Below are positions 8,593-16,648 of a stretch of DNA of 39,169 bases, one piece after another (position 1 is the stretch's first letter; the number at the start of each line of letters is the position of its first letter). The translations under genes were made by a program, and so were the position numbers. Below the pieces are notes generated by a model. The model was not told the DNA's origin, ran no database searches, and was given only the letters and a program-made list of their open reading frames with translations. The DNA lies in the NCBI GenBank assembly GCA_025352565.1, contig JANXTF010000151.1:1-39169 (forward strand), given 5' to 3'. The stretch comes from Rhodospirillales bacterium. GTDB taxonomy: Bacteria > Pseudomonadota > Alphaproteobacteria > Acetobacterales > Acetobacteraceae.

Positions 8593-10183
8593 AGCGGAAC
8601 CCCCGATAGCCGTCGCTCACCACCTCGTCGCAGATGCGGGAGTAGTTCCCGAAGCCACCGACATAAGGCAGGAACACGCGCGACTTGCCGGGGATGTTGG
8701 CCCCCATGTACCAGGAGTTGGTCGATGGGAACAGCGTCCGGTCCGCCACCTCGTTGACGTGCGCTACCCATTGCTCCTGCGCGTCCGGCGTGGCCTCGAT
8801 CGTCGCCGCGCCGCGCCGGGCGATCTCGGCGAGGCAATCGGCGGTCCACGCGACATGCTGCTCGATGGCCACGACGACGTTGGTGAGCACCGACGGGCTG
8901 CCGGGGCCGGTGATGACGAACAGATTGGGGAACCCCGCGACGGCGACGCCGAGATAGCTGCGCGGGCCGGTGGCCCATTGCTCCTTGAGGGCGATGCCGT
9001 CGCGTCCGCGAATGTCGATCCGGCCCAGCGCGCCGGTAACGGCATCGTAGCCGGTGGCAAAGATGATGCTGTCGAGCGCATATTCCGCTTCGGTGGTGCG
9101 GATGCCCGACGGCGTCACCTCTACGATCGGCGTGGCGCGCACATCGACCAGGGTAACGTTGTCGCGGTTGTAGGTCTGGAAGTAGTCGGTATCGACGCAG
9201 ATGCGCTTGGTGCCGATGGCGTGGTCTGTCGGCGAAAGCCTCGCCGCGACCATGGGGTCGGTCACGAGGGCGCGGATGCGCTGCCGCACATATTCGGCGG
9301 CCACGTCGTTGGCGGCGCGGTCGACGAAGATGTCGTTGAAGGAGTGAACGAAGTTGGCGCCGCCGCGTGCCCAGCGCCGCTCGAACTCGGCCTCGCGTTC
9401 CTCGGCCGTCACATCGAAGGCTGCACGCTGGCTGTATTCGTAAAGGATGCCCGAACGGGTATCGCGGGCGCTGACGCGATGCGCGGCATAGTCGGCCTTC
9501 CATGCCTCCTGGTGCGCGGCGTCGAGCTTTCCGTTCCAGGCGGGAATGCTGAAATTCGGCGTGCGTTGGAAGACGGTGAGATGCGCCGCCTGCTTGGCCA
9601 CGACCGGGATGGTCTGGATGCCGGACGAGCCGGTGCCGATGACGGCGACACGCTGGCCGGTGAAGTCGATCGTTTCGTGCGGCCATCTGCCGGTGTGGAA
9701 CCACTTGCCGGCGAAACTGTCGAGGCCGCGGATGTCCGGCTGGCGGGCGGCGGACAAGGCGCCGGTCGCCATGATGCAGAACCGGGCGGTGATGGTCGTG
9801 CCGCCATCGGTCTCGACGCGCCATACCTTGGCGGCGTCGTCGTAGATCGCGGACGTGACCCGTGTGTCGAACGAGATGTCCCGTCGCAGGTCGAAGCGGT
9901 CGGCGACGTGATCGAGATAGCGCAGGATCTCGGATTGCGCCGGGTAGCGCTCGGTCCACTCCCATTCCTGCTGCAACTCCTCGGAGAACGAGAACGAGTA
10001 TTGCAGGCTTTCCACGTCGCACCGGGCACCCGGATAGCGGTTCCAGAACCAGGTGCCGCCGACGCCCGTTCCGGTCTCGAATACCTGCGCAGACAGCCCG
10101 AGTTGGCGCAGCCGGTACAGCATGTAGAGGCCGGCGAAGCCTGCCCCAACGACGACCGCGTCGACCGATCGATCAGGCGCCAT
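8585..10183 (-). CDS. Flavin monooxygenase of Baeyer-Villiger type
   Basis: A 532-residue class B flavoprotein monooxygenase, the usual length for Baeyer-Villiger enzymes. The FAD Rossmann motif is GAGFAG (13-18), followed by GGTWFWNRYPGARCD (42-56). The fingerprint FAGKWFHTGRWP (157-168) matches F-x-G-x-x-x-H-x-x-x-W-P/D exactly. The NADPH Rossmann motif is GTGSSG (183-188), and ATGYD lies toward the C-terminal half. Such enzymes insert oxygen next to a ketone to give an ester or lactone, using NADPH and O2. I chose the ATG at 10183, which overlaps the cupin gene's end by 11 bases; an upstream frame to 10240 runs inside that gene. The SDR (ketone-forming) and the esterase/lactonase-like genes nearby fit before and after this step (inference). 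Confidence 0.9.
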   Translation of the reverse strand: MAPDRSVDAVVVGAGFAGLYMLYRLRQLGLSAQVFETGTGVGGTWFWNRYPGARCDVESLQYSFSFSEELQQEWEWTERYPAQSEILRYLDHVADRFDLRRDISFDTRVTSAIYDDAAKVWRVETDGGTTITARFCIMATGALSAARQPDIRGLDSFAGKWFHTGRWPHETIDFTGQRVAVIGTGSSGIQTIPVVAKQAAHLTVFQRTPNFSIPAWNGKLDAAHQEAWKADYAAHRVSARDTRSGILYEYSQRAAFDVTAEEREAEFERRWARGGANFVHSFNDIFVDRAANDVAAEYVRQRIRALVTDPMVAARLSPTDHAIGTKRICVDTDYFQTYNRDNVTLVDVRATPIVEVTPSGIRTTEAEYALDSIIFATGYDAVTGALGRIDIRGRDGIALKEQWATGPRSYLGVAVAGFPNLFVITGPGSPSVLTNVVVAIEQHVAWTADCLAEIARRGAATIEATPDAQEQWVAHVNEVADRTLFPSTNSWYMGANIPGKSRVFLPYVGGFGNYSRICDEVVSDGYRGFRFE

Positions 10184-11132
10184 CGGGCTGCTCGGCGAAT
10201 TCGAAGCCCATAGCGCGCGCGTGGTAGAAGATGCCGCCATCCTGGACGATCAGGAACATCGCCCGCTCGTTGCCGCCATTATGGTGCGAGTGGACGCTGA
10301 CTGGCGGGGTGATGCTGGTGGCCCAGGGCGCCCATTCCTTGCGGCGCCCGTCCATGATCGAGAAGCAGCGGTCGCCCTTGATGATGAGGCTGATTGCCAC
10401 CGCGTTGTGCCGGTGCGGACGCTGCACCTGCCCGCCGGGCAGCGTGTTCATCGCCACCGTCATCGTCGGCATCAGGTTGCGGGTCGCCTCCTGGCCTTCT
10501 GACGAGAAGATGAGGGCCGAGCCGGGGATTTCGGCGGTGCGGCCGATATCGTAGATCAGCGCGATCTGGCGCTCGATCTCGGCGGCGGTGAAATGCACGA
10601 TCTCGGTGGGTGCCGATCCTTCCGCCGGAGGGCGAAGGTTCTCGAACGCGAGCTGCGGCTCATTGGTGACGATCCAGAGCACGGCATTGGCCGGGCCTGC
10701 CTCGTGCGCGACCGGGACGCCGCCCGGCAGGATGAACAAATCGCCTTCGTTCCAGGCGATCTCCTCGCCCTGGGCCGTGGTGATGCCGCTGCCCGCGATG
10801 ACGTAGCAGATGACACCGCTGGCGGCGAAATCGGTTCGCAGCGTCTCGTCGGCGCGGATCCTGCCGTAGCGCACCAGCATCATCGGCGAGGTGGCGGGGA
10901 AGGCGCAGGCGAGCTGGGCGGATATGTCGCAGGCAAACAGCCCGGTCGGCGCGTCGGCGGCCAGCGCCGCCAGCGGCTCGGCCGTGAAAATATGGTCGGG
11001 CACGGGCGGCAGCTTCACGTTGAAGCCGTTGCCGGTGTTGAAGAACCGGCCTTTTGCCTGCGCCTTGGTTACCGGCGCGGCCGGATGTTGCGCCGGCATG
11101 TCGGCTATCGTTGCCGGGATGGGGTCGTTCAT
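10173..11132 (-). CDS. Bicupin protein, gentisate/1-hydroxy-2-naphthoate dioxygenase-like
   Basis: A 319-residue protein with two cupin barrels. The first (about 100-160) has YVIAGSG and GDLFILPGG but no histidine pair in the metal motif. The second (about 225-300) has the metal motif PHRHNA (His240, His242) and a later histidine cluster VHSHHN (281-284). This matches gentisate 1,2-dioxygenase relatives, iron(II) enzymes that cleave aromatic rings; the inactive first cupin leaves one predicted metal site. The usual substrates are hydroxylated aromatic acids, yet no other gentisate-pathway gene (such as maleylpyruvate hydrolase) is present, so the substrate is open. The ATG at 11132 follows the binding-protein stop by 11 bases with AGGCAGTGA upstream; the frame before it belongs to that gene. 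Confidence 0.82.
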   Translation of the reverse strand: MNDPIPATIADMPAQHPAAPVTKAQAKGRFFNTGNGFNVKLPPVPDHIFTAEPLAALAADAPTGLFACDISAQLACAFPATSPMMLVRYGRIRADETLRTDFAASGVICYVIAGSGITTAQGEEIAWNEGDLFILPGGVPVAHEAGPANAVLWIVTNEPQLAFENLRPPAEGSAPTEIVHFTAAEIERQIALIYDIGRTAEIPGSALIFSSEGQEATRNLMPTMTVAMNTLPGGQVQRPHRHNAVAISLIIKGDRCFSIMDGRRKEWAPWATSITPPVSVHSHHNGGNERAMFLIVQDGGIFYHARAMGFEFAEQPDGA

Positions 11133-11143
11133 GTTGTCACTGC

Positions 11144-12355
11144 CTAGTTGTGATGCACCAGAGGGCACTTGCTTTCCGCGAGCGGGCGGAACGCCTGGTC
11201 GCCGGGGATCGTGGCAAGCACTTTCGCCAGATCCCATTCCGACTTGGATTCCGCCGGTGTCTTGGCCTGCATGAGATAAAGGTCGCGGATCACGCGGCCA
11301 TCCTCGCGGATGCGGCCATTCGTGGTCATGAAGTCGTTGATCGGGGTCGCGCGCATTTGGGCAATGACGGCGTGCGCCTCATCGGTCCCCGTGGCGTCGA
11401 TCGCCTTCAGGTAGTGCGTGACCGCGCTGTAGATGCTGGCCTGGAACATGGTGGGCTCGGCGCCGTGGGTCTTCTTGAAGCGGGCGGAGAAGGCGCGAGT
11501 GGCGTCGTTCTGGTCCCAGTAGAACGCCGACACGTACAACAGGCCCTGCGTCGCCTCGAGACCCAGCGCGTGCAGGTCCGTGACGTCGGTGAGAAACGCG
11601 GCCGGGCGCATGGTCTTCTCCAGGCCGAATTCGCGGAACTGCTTCAGCGCGTTCAGAAACGGCGCGCCCGAGGTGGCGAGCCCCAGCACAGTGGCGCCCG
11701 AATGCACCGCCTGGGTCAGATCGGAGGAGAAATCCACCGTGCCCTGCGGATGGGGCGAGGCGCCGCGCACCGTGCCGCCATTGGCCTTCACGAAGCGGGA
11801 GGCCTGGGTTTCGAGCGCATGGCCGAACGCATAGTCGATGGTGAGGAAATACCATTCCTTGCCGCCCTGCTTCACGATCGCGGTCGCCAGGGCGGCGGGC
11901 AGAGCGTAGGTGTCATAGGTCCAATGCAGCGAAACCGGCGTGCAGGCCGTGTTGGTCAGCTCGTCCGAGCCCGCCGAGGTCGCGATGGTGACGCGGTTCT
12001 TTTCGGCGGCCATGCGCTGCACGGCGATGGCGACCGCTGAATTGCCGAGCGAGAAGATGGCGTCCACCTTGTCGTCGTACCAGCCGCGCGAAATGCCGAC
12101 GCCGATATCGGGCGCCCCCAGCAGGTTGCCGGTCACGATCTCAATCGGCGCGCCCCGCACCTTGCCGCCGAAATCCGCGACCGCCATGCGCGCCGCCACC
12201 ACATCGCCCGGCCCATGCTGGTCGGCGTTGGGGCCGCTCATGTCACCCAGGATGCCGAGGCGGACGATGTTGTCGCTGATCTGCGCGGCTGCGGGAAACG
12301 CGGCGGCGACGGACATCATGCCGCCCACCAGGAAGCACTTGAACTTGCCGTTCAT
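11144..12355 (-). CDS. ABC transporter periplasmic substrate-binding protein (Peripla_BP_6, LivK-like)
   Basis: A 403-residue receptor with a Sec-type signal peptide: basic start (NGKFK), a hydrophobic core and a PAAAQ cleavage site near residue 24. The mature protein begins NIVRLGILGDMSGP. It shares many blocks with the 2648-3868 receptor: DTYAL/NTYAL, TIDYAFG/TADYEFG, DFSSDL/DFSSYL, FYWD, and a C-terminal CPLV preceded by a cysteine region. The ATG at 12355 has AAGGGGAT 4 bases upstream. It is the first gene of the ten-gene - strand operon, directly behind the promoter at 12407-12435. Genes for importer ATPases and a permease are on the other strand at 1-1702. The ligand is unknown. Confidence 0.92.
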   Translation of the reverse strand: MNGKFKCFLVGGMMSVAAAFPAAAQISDNIVRLGILGDMSGPNADQHGPGDVVAARMAVADFGGKVRGAPIEIVTGNLLGAPDIGVGISRGWYDDKVDAIFSLGNSAVAIAVQRMAAEKNRVTIATSAGSDELTNTACTPVSLHWTYDTYALPAALATAIVKQGGKEWYFLTIDYAFGHALETQASRFVKANGGTVRGASPHPQGTVDFSSDLTQAVHSGATVLGLATSGAPFLNALKQFREFGLEKTMRPAAFLTDVTDLHALGLEATQGLLYVSAFYWDQNDATRAFSARFKKTHGAEPTMFQASIYSAVTHYLKAIDATGTDEAHAVIAQMRATPINDFMTTNGRIREDGRVIRDLYLMQAKTPAESKSEWDLAKVLATIPGDQAFRPLAESKCPLVHHN

Positions 12356-12398
12356 CTCGATCCCCTTCGACAGCCGTCGGCTTAGCGTGCCGCGATTC

Positions 12399-12410
12399 TA
12401 CTGACCAGTA
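12399..12410. promoter_or_regulatory. Palindrome overlapping the -10 box, candidate operator
   Basis: TACTG-AC-CAGTA is an inverted repeat with 5-base arms and a 2-base centre. It covers part of the -10 box and the expected start site of the promoter for the 12355-1699 operon. A repressor bound here would block transcription. The TetR-type protein at 13380-14078 is the nearest candidate (inference). I did not find the same repeat in the regulator's own upstream region. Confidence 0.4.
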
Positions 12411-12435
12411 TCCTTGCTTACCATTCGTCGGTCAA
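12407..12435 (-). promoter_or_regulatory. Sigma70-like promoter of the ten-gene - strand operon
   Basis: On the - strand TTGACC (12435-12430, five of six to TTGACA) and GATACT (12412-12407, four of six to TATAAT) are separated by exactly 17 bases. The predicted start is near 12400, about 45 bases before the ATG of the binding-protein gene. No other promoter of similar quality was seen between the operon's genes. The rest of the 12356-12513 gap holds no gene. Confidence 0.6.
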
Positions 12436-12492
12436 GCTAAAACGTCCGTGGGCCGGCATTATCCGGGTTCGTCCCCGCAACGCAGATGGATG

Positions 12493-12517
12493 CGTGCTCG
12501 CACGTAGCGGGCGCTAC
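12493..12517 (-). terminator. Paired short hairpins at the end of the crotonase gene
   Basis: CGTGC-TC-GCACG (12493-12504) abuts GTAGCG-GG-CGCTAC (12504-12517). The second covers the stop codon of the crotonase-family gene. No T tract follows on the - strand, so this would be at best a weak or factor-assisted terminator between the regulator operon and the next promoter. Confidence 0.25.
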
Positions 12518-13323
12518 CGATCCGTGTAGTTGGCCGGGCGTCCGTCCAGAAAGGCGCGGACGCCCTCGCCGCCATCCTGGCCCGCGGCAAGGCCGACGGA
12601 GTGTCGCTGGGACACCAGATACGCGTCGAACCAGTTCAACGCCCCGATGGCGTTGGAGCAGCTTTTGCGTGCCCTGATGGAGGGCAGGCTCTTGCGAGCG
12701 ATGGAGCCGGCAAGCTCGAGTGCCATCTCCAACACGCGGTCGGGCGGGACGACATAGTTGAAAAAGCCGGTTGGGGCGAGTTCGGCCGCCGTGAAGCGTC
12801 GCCCGGTGAAGAGCATCTCGCGGATTTTCGCCTCGGGCATGCCGATCTGCGCGAACAGCCCGGCGCCGCCACCGACGAGACCGTAATCGATCTCAGGGCA
12901 GGCGAACGCGGCATTTTCGGACGCGATGCGCATGTCGCACAGTCCGGCCAGAATCATGCCGATGCCGATCGCGTGCCCGTTGATCGCCGCTATGACGGGT
13001 CGGTCCAAATCATAGAAGCGCCGCACCTGCTCGTTGATCACCGCGTAGCGGTCGTGGCGCCGGTCTGGGTCCATGTCGACGAAGTCGTTGAGATCCGCCC
13101 CCCCGCACCAGGCCCGCGCGCCTTCCGCCGCGCTCCAGACGACACAGCGGACCTCGGAGGCGGCAATGAAGTCGGCCATCCGGCCGATGTCCTTGTACAC
13201 CGCGAGGGACACGGCGTTCACCGGCGGTCGGTCGAACACAACAAGGCCAACGCCATCGCCGCGCACCGTGATCCGAAAGGAGCCGATCGAATGGGTCTCG
13301 TCGGCTGCCGCTTCGTGATCCAT
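12514..13323 (-). CDS. Enoyl-CoA hydratase/isomerase (crotonase) family protein
   Basis: A 269-residue crotonase. The first oxyanion-hole segment is WCGGADLND (72-80) and the second is NGHAIGIGM (115-123). Of the two catalytic glutamates of classical enoyl-CoA hydratase, the first position is Ile124 (GIGMILAG) and the second is kept as Glu144 (ACPEIDYG). A plain hydratase is therefore doubtful; other crotonase reactions are possible. The ATG at 13323 has GGGAGAG 5 bases upstream, which decides against the longer frame to 13383. It lies 56 bases after the TetR-type gene and is probably co-transcribed with it. It may act on the CoA thioesters made by the divergent operon (inference). Confidence 0.85.
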   Translation of the reverse strand: MDHEAAADETHSIGSFRITVRGDGVGLVVFDRPPVNAVSLAVYKDIGRMADFIAASEVRCVVWSAAEGARAWCGGADLNDFVDMDPDRRHDRYAVINEQVRRFYDLDRPVIAAINGHAIGIGMILAGLCDMRIASENAAFACPEIDYGLVGGGAGLFAQIGMPEAKIREMLFTGRRFTAAELAPTGFFNYVVPPDRVLEMALELAGSIARKSLPSIRARKSCSNAIGALNWFDAYLVSQRHSVGLAAGQDGGEGVRAFLDGRPANYTDR

Positions 13324-13379
13324 GGACGCTCTCCCGATGCCGAAGGTTGTTCGGATAACACGTCCAGCCGATCCGTGGG

Positions 13380-14078
13380 TCAAGCCGCCGTCGTCGACGG
13401 CGGCAGAAGCGTCGATAGGAGGCGATCAATCAACGATGGGGCGGCACGGCCGATGTCGCGGGGGCGCCGATACATCAGCCATGTGATGATGAGCTGGTTG
13501 ACGGCTCCGACGAGGATCGTGGTCGTCTCATAGCGGCTGGGCCCCGCGGCCCATTCGCCGGCAGCCTCGCCGGACGCGATCAACTCGACGATAATCGCGG
13601 CGAATTCGTCGAGCCCGATTCGGACCCGCGCCTCAGCGACCAGCACGCTCGGCCAGATTTCGAGATAGAGCGTCCGGGCCCATTCCGGATTCCGTCGCGC
13701 GAAGTCGGTGGTCAACCAGAGATAAAGTCGGAGCCGCTCGCGCGCGCAACGTGTCTCCCGCGCCCGTTCGCTGTATTCCAGGAAGAACTGACCAAGCTGC
13801 GTCAGCGGGACCGCGTAGGCGAGATCCTCCTTGCTGGCGTAGTACTCGTAGATCGAGGAAACCGGCATCCCGGCCTCCGCCGCCACGTCCGAGATACGCG
13901 CGCGGGCGATGCCTTCTCGTGCGAATATACGAAGTGCGGCCTGAAGGATTTCGTGTTGACGGCGTCGGCTGCGGTCCTGCTTTCGTTTCGGCGTCTGAGC
14001 GCTCCATCGCCGCGCGAGATCGTCGAGAAAGTCCGCCCAAGGCGAGCCGGCCGCTTTCGGAACGCTGTTTGCCTCCAT
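13380..14078 (-). CDS. TetR-family transcriptional regulator
   Basis: A 232-residue TetR-type regulator. The N-terminal helix-turn-helix spans about 42-88 (HEILQAALRIFAREG, then DVAAEAGMPVSSIYEYYASKEDL), preceded by a basic stretch (KRKQDRSRRR). The remaining sequence is a helical ligand-binding and dimer domain without further recognisable motif. I chose the ATG at 14078; GGAGG lies 12 bases upstream, rather far. An in-frame GTG seven codons earlier is an alternative. The 281-base gap to the divergent operon at 14360 and the palindrome at 12399-12410 make it the likely regulator of both catabolic operons, probably with a pathway CoA thioester or substrate as inducer (inference). Confidence 0.88.
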   Translation of the reverse strand: MEANSVPKAAGSPWADFLDDLARRWSAQTPKRKQDRSRRRQHEILQAALRIFAREGIARARISDVAAEAGMPVSSIYEYYASKEDLAYAVPLTQLGQFFLEYSERARETRCARERLRLYLWLTTDFARRNPEWARTLYLEIWPSVLVAEARVRIGLDEFAAIIVELIASGEAAGEWAAGPSRYETTTILVGAVNQLIITWLMYRRPRDIGRAAPSLIDRLLSTLLPPSTTAA

Positions 14079-14127
14079 CGCACTATCAAGCCTCCGCACA
14101 CCGATTCGAGTCAAAGATAACGCACCG

Positions 14128-14141
14128 ACGCATACCTGCGT
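14128..14141. promoter_or_regulatory. Inverted repeat in the divergent regulatory region
   Basis: ACGCA-TACC-TGCGT has 5-base arms and a 4-base centre. It lies between the TetR-type gene and the divergent thiolase operon, next to a run of eight A residues (14144-14151). It could be a regulator binding site, but the arms are short and the motif is seen only once. Confidence 0.25.
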
Positions 14142-14174
14142 GCAAAAAAAAGCCGAATGGACGTCGACTTTCTC

Positions 14175-14203
14175 TTGACCCTTCCGGCTTGGCCGTCCAT
14201 CCT
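14175..14203 (+). promoter_or_regulatory. Possible promoter of the thiolase/transport operon
   Basis: TTGACC (14175-14180) is followed after 17 bases by CATCCT (14198-14203, three of six to TATAAT). The -35 is identical to that of the 12407-12435 promoter. The -10 is weak, so activator dependence or another start is possible. The leader to the ATG at 14360 would be about 150 bases, in which I see no gene. Confidence 0.3.
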
Positions 14204-14359
14204 GAATGGGTGCAAGTGCGCGGAAAGCGCCGCAGGGCGCGGGGCCTGAGAGCCATGGGGGATTTCGGACATTGATCACGCCAGGCAAGGTCTTGAGAGC
14301 CGGGGCGGCTGTTCCGTGTCGGCCAATTGAACATTCTCATCTGAACCGGATGGACAGAC

Positions 14360-15478
14360 ATGGGTAATCCGAACCGCGTGGCGGTCGTGGCCTGCGCGCA
14401 GACCGAGTTGCGAGCGGCCTGGTCGAACGCTCAACACGTCGACCTCATCTCGTCGACCGTTTCCAACCTGTTGAAAGGCAGCGGCGTCGCGCTTGCCGAT
14501 ATCGATTTCGTCATCGACTCCGGAAGCGATGTGCTCGATGGCCGTTCGATCTCCAACTGCGGATTTCTCGGTGCGATGGGCGCGCACCACAAGGAAGAAT
14601 CCAGGGTCGAGGAGGATGGGCTTTGGGCCGCCTCGTACGGCATCAACAAGATCGCGGCGGGTGCCGCCGAGATCGGCCTCATCATCGCCTATTCGAAGCC
14701 ATCGGAGTCCGATGTATCGCTGTTCTATGCGTCCCAGGTCGAGCCATTCTACCAGCGGCCGGTGGGCTTCGATCACCTCGCGGCTTCGGGCCTGCAGGCG
14801 CAGCAATATGTGGTCAGGGGCGGCGGACGCGAAGCTGACTTTGCCAAGGTTGTTGTCCGTTCGTGGGAAAAGGCTTCGGGCAATCCCCACGTCGCGGTAG
14901 GGCAAGTCCCGTCGCATGACGAGATCGCCGCCGGCGAGTATGTCGCATCGCCGCTCCGCCGCCATATGATGTCCCGCCCCGTCGATGGCTGTGTCGCAAT
15001 TCTTCTGGCCAGCGCGGATGTGGCGAGGCGGTTGTCGGCGACCCCGGTTTGGGTCACTGGCATGGGTTCGGCCATGGACAGCCATGCGTTCGCGGTCCGC
15101 GCGCCGGGTCGCGTCGAAGCCTGCGAGGTGGCCGCCAAGGCTGCCTTTGCCCGCTCCGGCGTCGATCCGCGAACGGTCTCGCTCGCGGAGGTCAGCGGCT
15201 CCTCGGCAGCTGGTGAAATGATGGTGCTCGAGGCTCTCGGACTTGCCAAACCGGGGCAGGGGTTCGAGGCCTATGGCGGGTCCACAGCCATCAATCTATC
15301 GGGCGGAGCCTTGCCGGCCGATCCGATCATGGCGACCGGACTGGTCCGCCTCGCCGAAGCCTGTAGGCAGATGACGGTGCCGGGCGATTATGGCCTTTCG
15401 AACGTGAAATCGGCCATCGTACACGCCACCGGCGGCGTCGGAATGCAGTCTCACTGCGTCTTTACCCTCGAGGTCTGA
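14360..15478 (+). CDS. Thiolase-fold protein lacking the catalytic Cys/His (subunit A)
   Basis: A 372-residue protein with thiolase-superfamily layout: start RVAVVACAQTE, a repeat unit ending AAEIGLIIAYSK, the core SRPVDGCVAILLAS, then EALGL and the C-terminal SGGALPADPIMATGLVR. Aligned by eye with SCP-x thiolase, the nucleophilic Cys is replaced (VEEDGLW, about Glu84), the HD(C/A)F segment reads SGSS, and the His of GHPLGATG is Asp (ADPIMATG). It cannot run thiolase chemistry as usually understood. Cysteine-less members that pair with DUF35 proteins include the steroid side-chain retro-aldolase Ltp2. It is first in the operon, 3 bases before its paralogue, with GGATGGA 5 bases before the ATG. 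A heteromer with the next protein is likely (inference). Confidence 0.85.
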   Translation: MGNPNRVAVVACAQTELRAAWSNAQHVDLISSTVSNLLKGSGVALADIDFVIDSGSDVLDGRSISNCGFLGAMGAHHKEESRVEEDGLWAASYGINKIAAGAAEIGLIIAYSKPSESDVSLFYASQVEPFYQRPVGFDHLAASGLQAQQYVVRGGGREADFAKVVVRSWEKASGNPHVAVGQVPSHDEIAAGEYVASPLRRHMMSRPVDGCVAILLASADVARRLSATPVWVTGMGSAMDSHAFAVRAPGRVEACEVAAKAAFARSGVDPRTVSLAEVSGSSAAGEMMVLEALGLAKPGQGFEAYGGSTAINLSGGALPADPIMATGLVRLAEACRQMTVPGDYGLSNVKSAIVHATGGVGMQSHCVFTLEV

Positions 15479-15481
15479 ACA

Positions 15482-16633
15482 ATGTCGCGCCATGTGGGTA
15501 TCGTTGGAATCGGGCAGACGCATCATGCGCGCCGCCGGACGGATGTAAGTCAGGCTGGCCTGGTTCGCGAGGCGGTCGATCGTGCTTTGGCGGATGCCAA
15601 GCTGACGATCGACGATATCGATTCGATCGTCATCGCCACCGGTCCGGTCCTGTTCGCGGCCGTGAACATGCCGGAAAAATGGGTGGTGGACGCGTGCGGC
15701 GGGCGGCTCAAGCCGGTGGTGCGCGTCACCAGCGGCGGCGGCACCGGCCTCGCGGGCGCCCTGGCCGGATATTACCAGATCGCCGGCGGCCAGCATGAGC
15801 GGGTGCTCGTCGTGGCCTACGACAAGCTGTCGGAAGGCAATCTGCAGTATTCGATCTCAACGCTTTACGACCCGTTCTGGGGTCGCGAGTTCGCGGTCGG
15901 CATCATGGGATTCTCGGCCGCCTATTGGCGCGCGCGCATGGATGTTCTGGGCCATACCGAGGAGGCTGCGGCCATGGTCTCGGTCAAGAACCACAAGAAC
16001 GCGCTGAAAAACCCGTACGCCCACGTCAAGAAGGTGATCACGGTCGACGACGTGATGAAGTCGCGTCCGTTGGCGTGGCCGATCAAGCTTCTCGATGTGC
16101 CGCCAATCTCAGACGGCGCCGCGGCAATCGTTCTGTCATCGGAGAAGATGGCGGCGAAGTCGACCGACCGCCCGGCGTGGATCCGTGGCATGGGCTATTT
16201 CTGCGAGGCGGACAACGCGGCATCCAGGTCGATGCTCGTCTCCGAGCCGCTGGCGCTGGCGGCGCGGCGTGTCTACCGCGCCGCAGGCATCACCGATCCG
16301 CGGCGCCAGTTCGACGTCGTCGAGGTGCAGGAGCCATATACCTGCTTCGAGTTGTCCTATTACGAGAGCCTCGGCCTGTGCGCGCCCGGCGAGGCGGCGG
16401 AGCTTATCGCGTCCGGCGCCACCGAGATCGACGGCGACATCCCCGTCAACCCGTCCGGCGGCTGCATGGGTGCCAATCCGATCGGCGCGACGGGGCTGAT
16501 ACGCCTCATCGAAGCCGCCGCCCAGGTCATGGGCAAGGCGGGCGACCACCAAATTCCAAATGCCAAGCTGGCGCTCGCGCAGTCGGGCGGCGGTTGGGCA
16601 AATCTGCGCGGCGTGGCTGTTCTTAGCGCCTGA
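15482..16633 (+). CDS. Thiolase-fold protein lacking the catalytic Cys/His (subunit B, SCP-x/Ltp2-like)
   Basis: A 383-residue thiolase-superfamily protein, closer to SCP-x/lipid-transfer thiolases than subunit A: VGIVGIGQT start, VKNHKNALKNPYA, PPISDGAAAIVLSS, YYESLGLC, NPSGGCMGANPIGATG. The nucleophile position in VTSGGGTG is Gly86, the HDxF segment is QEPY, and the active His of GHPxGATG is Asn (ANPIGATG). The loss of all three argues for repurposed chemistry, as established for the Ltp2 aldolase, and not for a decayed gene, since length and fold motifs are intact. It is followed after 15 bases by the tandem DUF35 gene, the partner such enzymes need. Reaction proposed: retro-aldol cleavage of a beta-hydroxyacyl-CoA (inference). 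Confidence 0.87.
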   Translation: MSRHVGIVGIGQTHHARRRTDVSQAGLVREAVDRALADAKLTIDDIDSIVIATGPVLFAAVNMPEKWVVDACGGRLKPVVRVTSGGGTGLAGALAGYYQIAGGQHERVLVVAYDKLSEGNLQYSISTLYDPFWGREFAVGIMGFSAAYWRARMDVLGHTEEAAAMVSVKNHKNALKNPYAHVKKVITVDDVMKSRPLAWPIKLLDVPPISDGAAAIVLSSEKMAAKSTDRPAWIRGMGYFCEADNAASRSMLVSEPLALAARRVYRAAGITDPRRQFDVVEVQEPYTCFELSYYESLGLCAPGEAAELIASGATEIDGDIPVNPSGGCMGANPIGATGLIRLIEAAAQVMGKAGDHQIPNAKLALAQSGGGWANLRGVAVLSA

Positions 16634-16648
16634 GGAAGGATATCGGCC

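Noticed and set aside
14360-16633. Reading the two thiolase-like genes as ordinary acetyl-CoA acetyltransferases
   Set aside because: Neither has the nucleophilic cysteine, the HDxF segment nor the active-site histidine, although both are full length.
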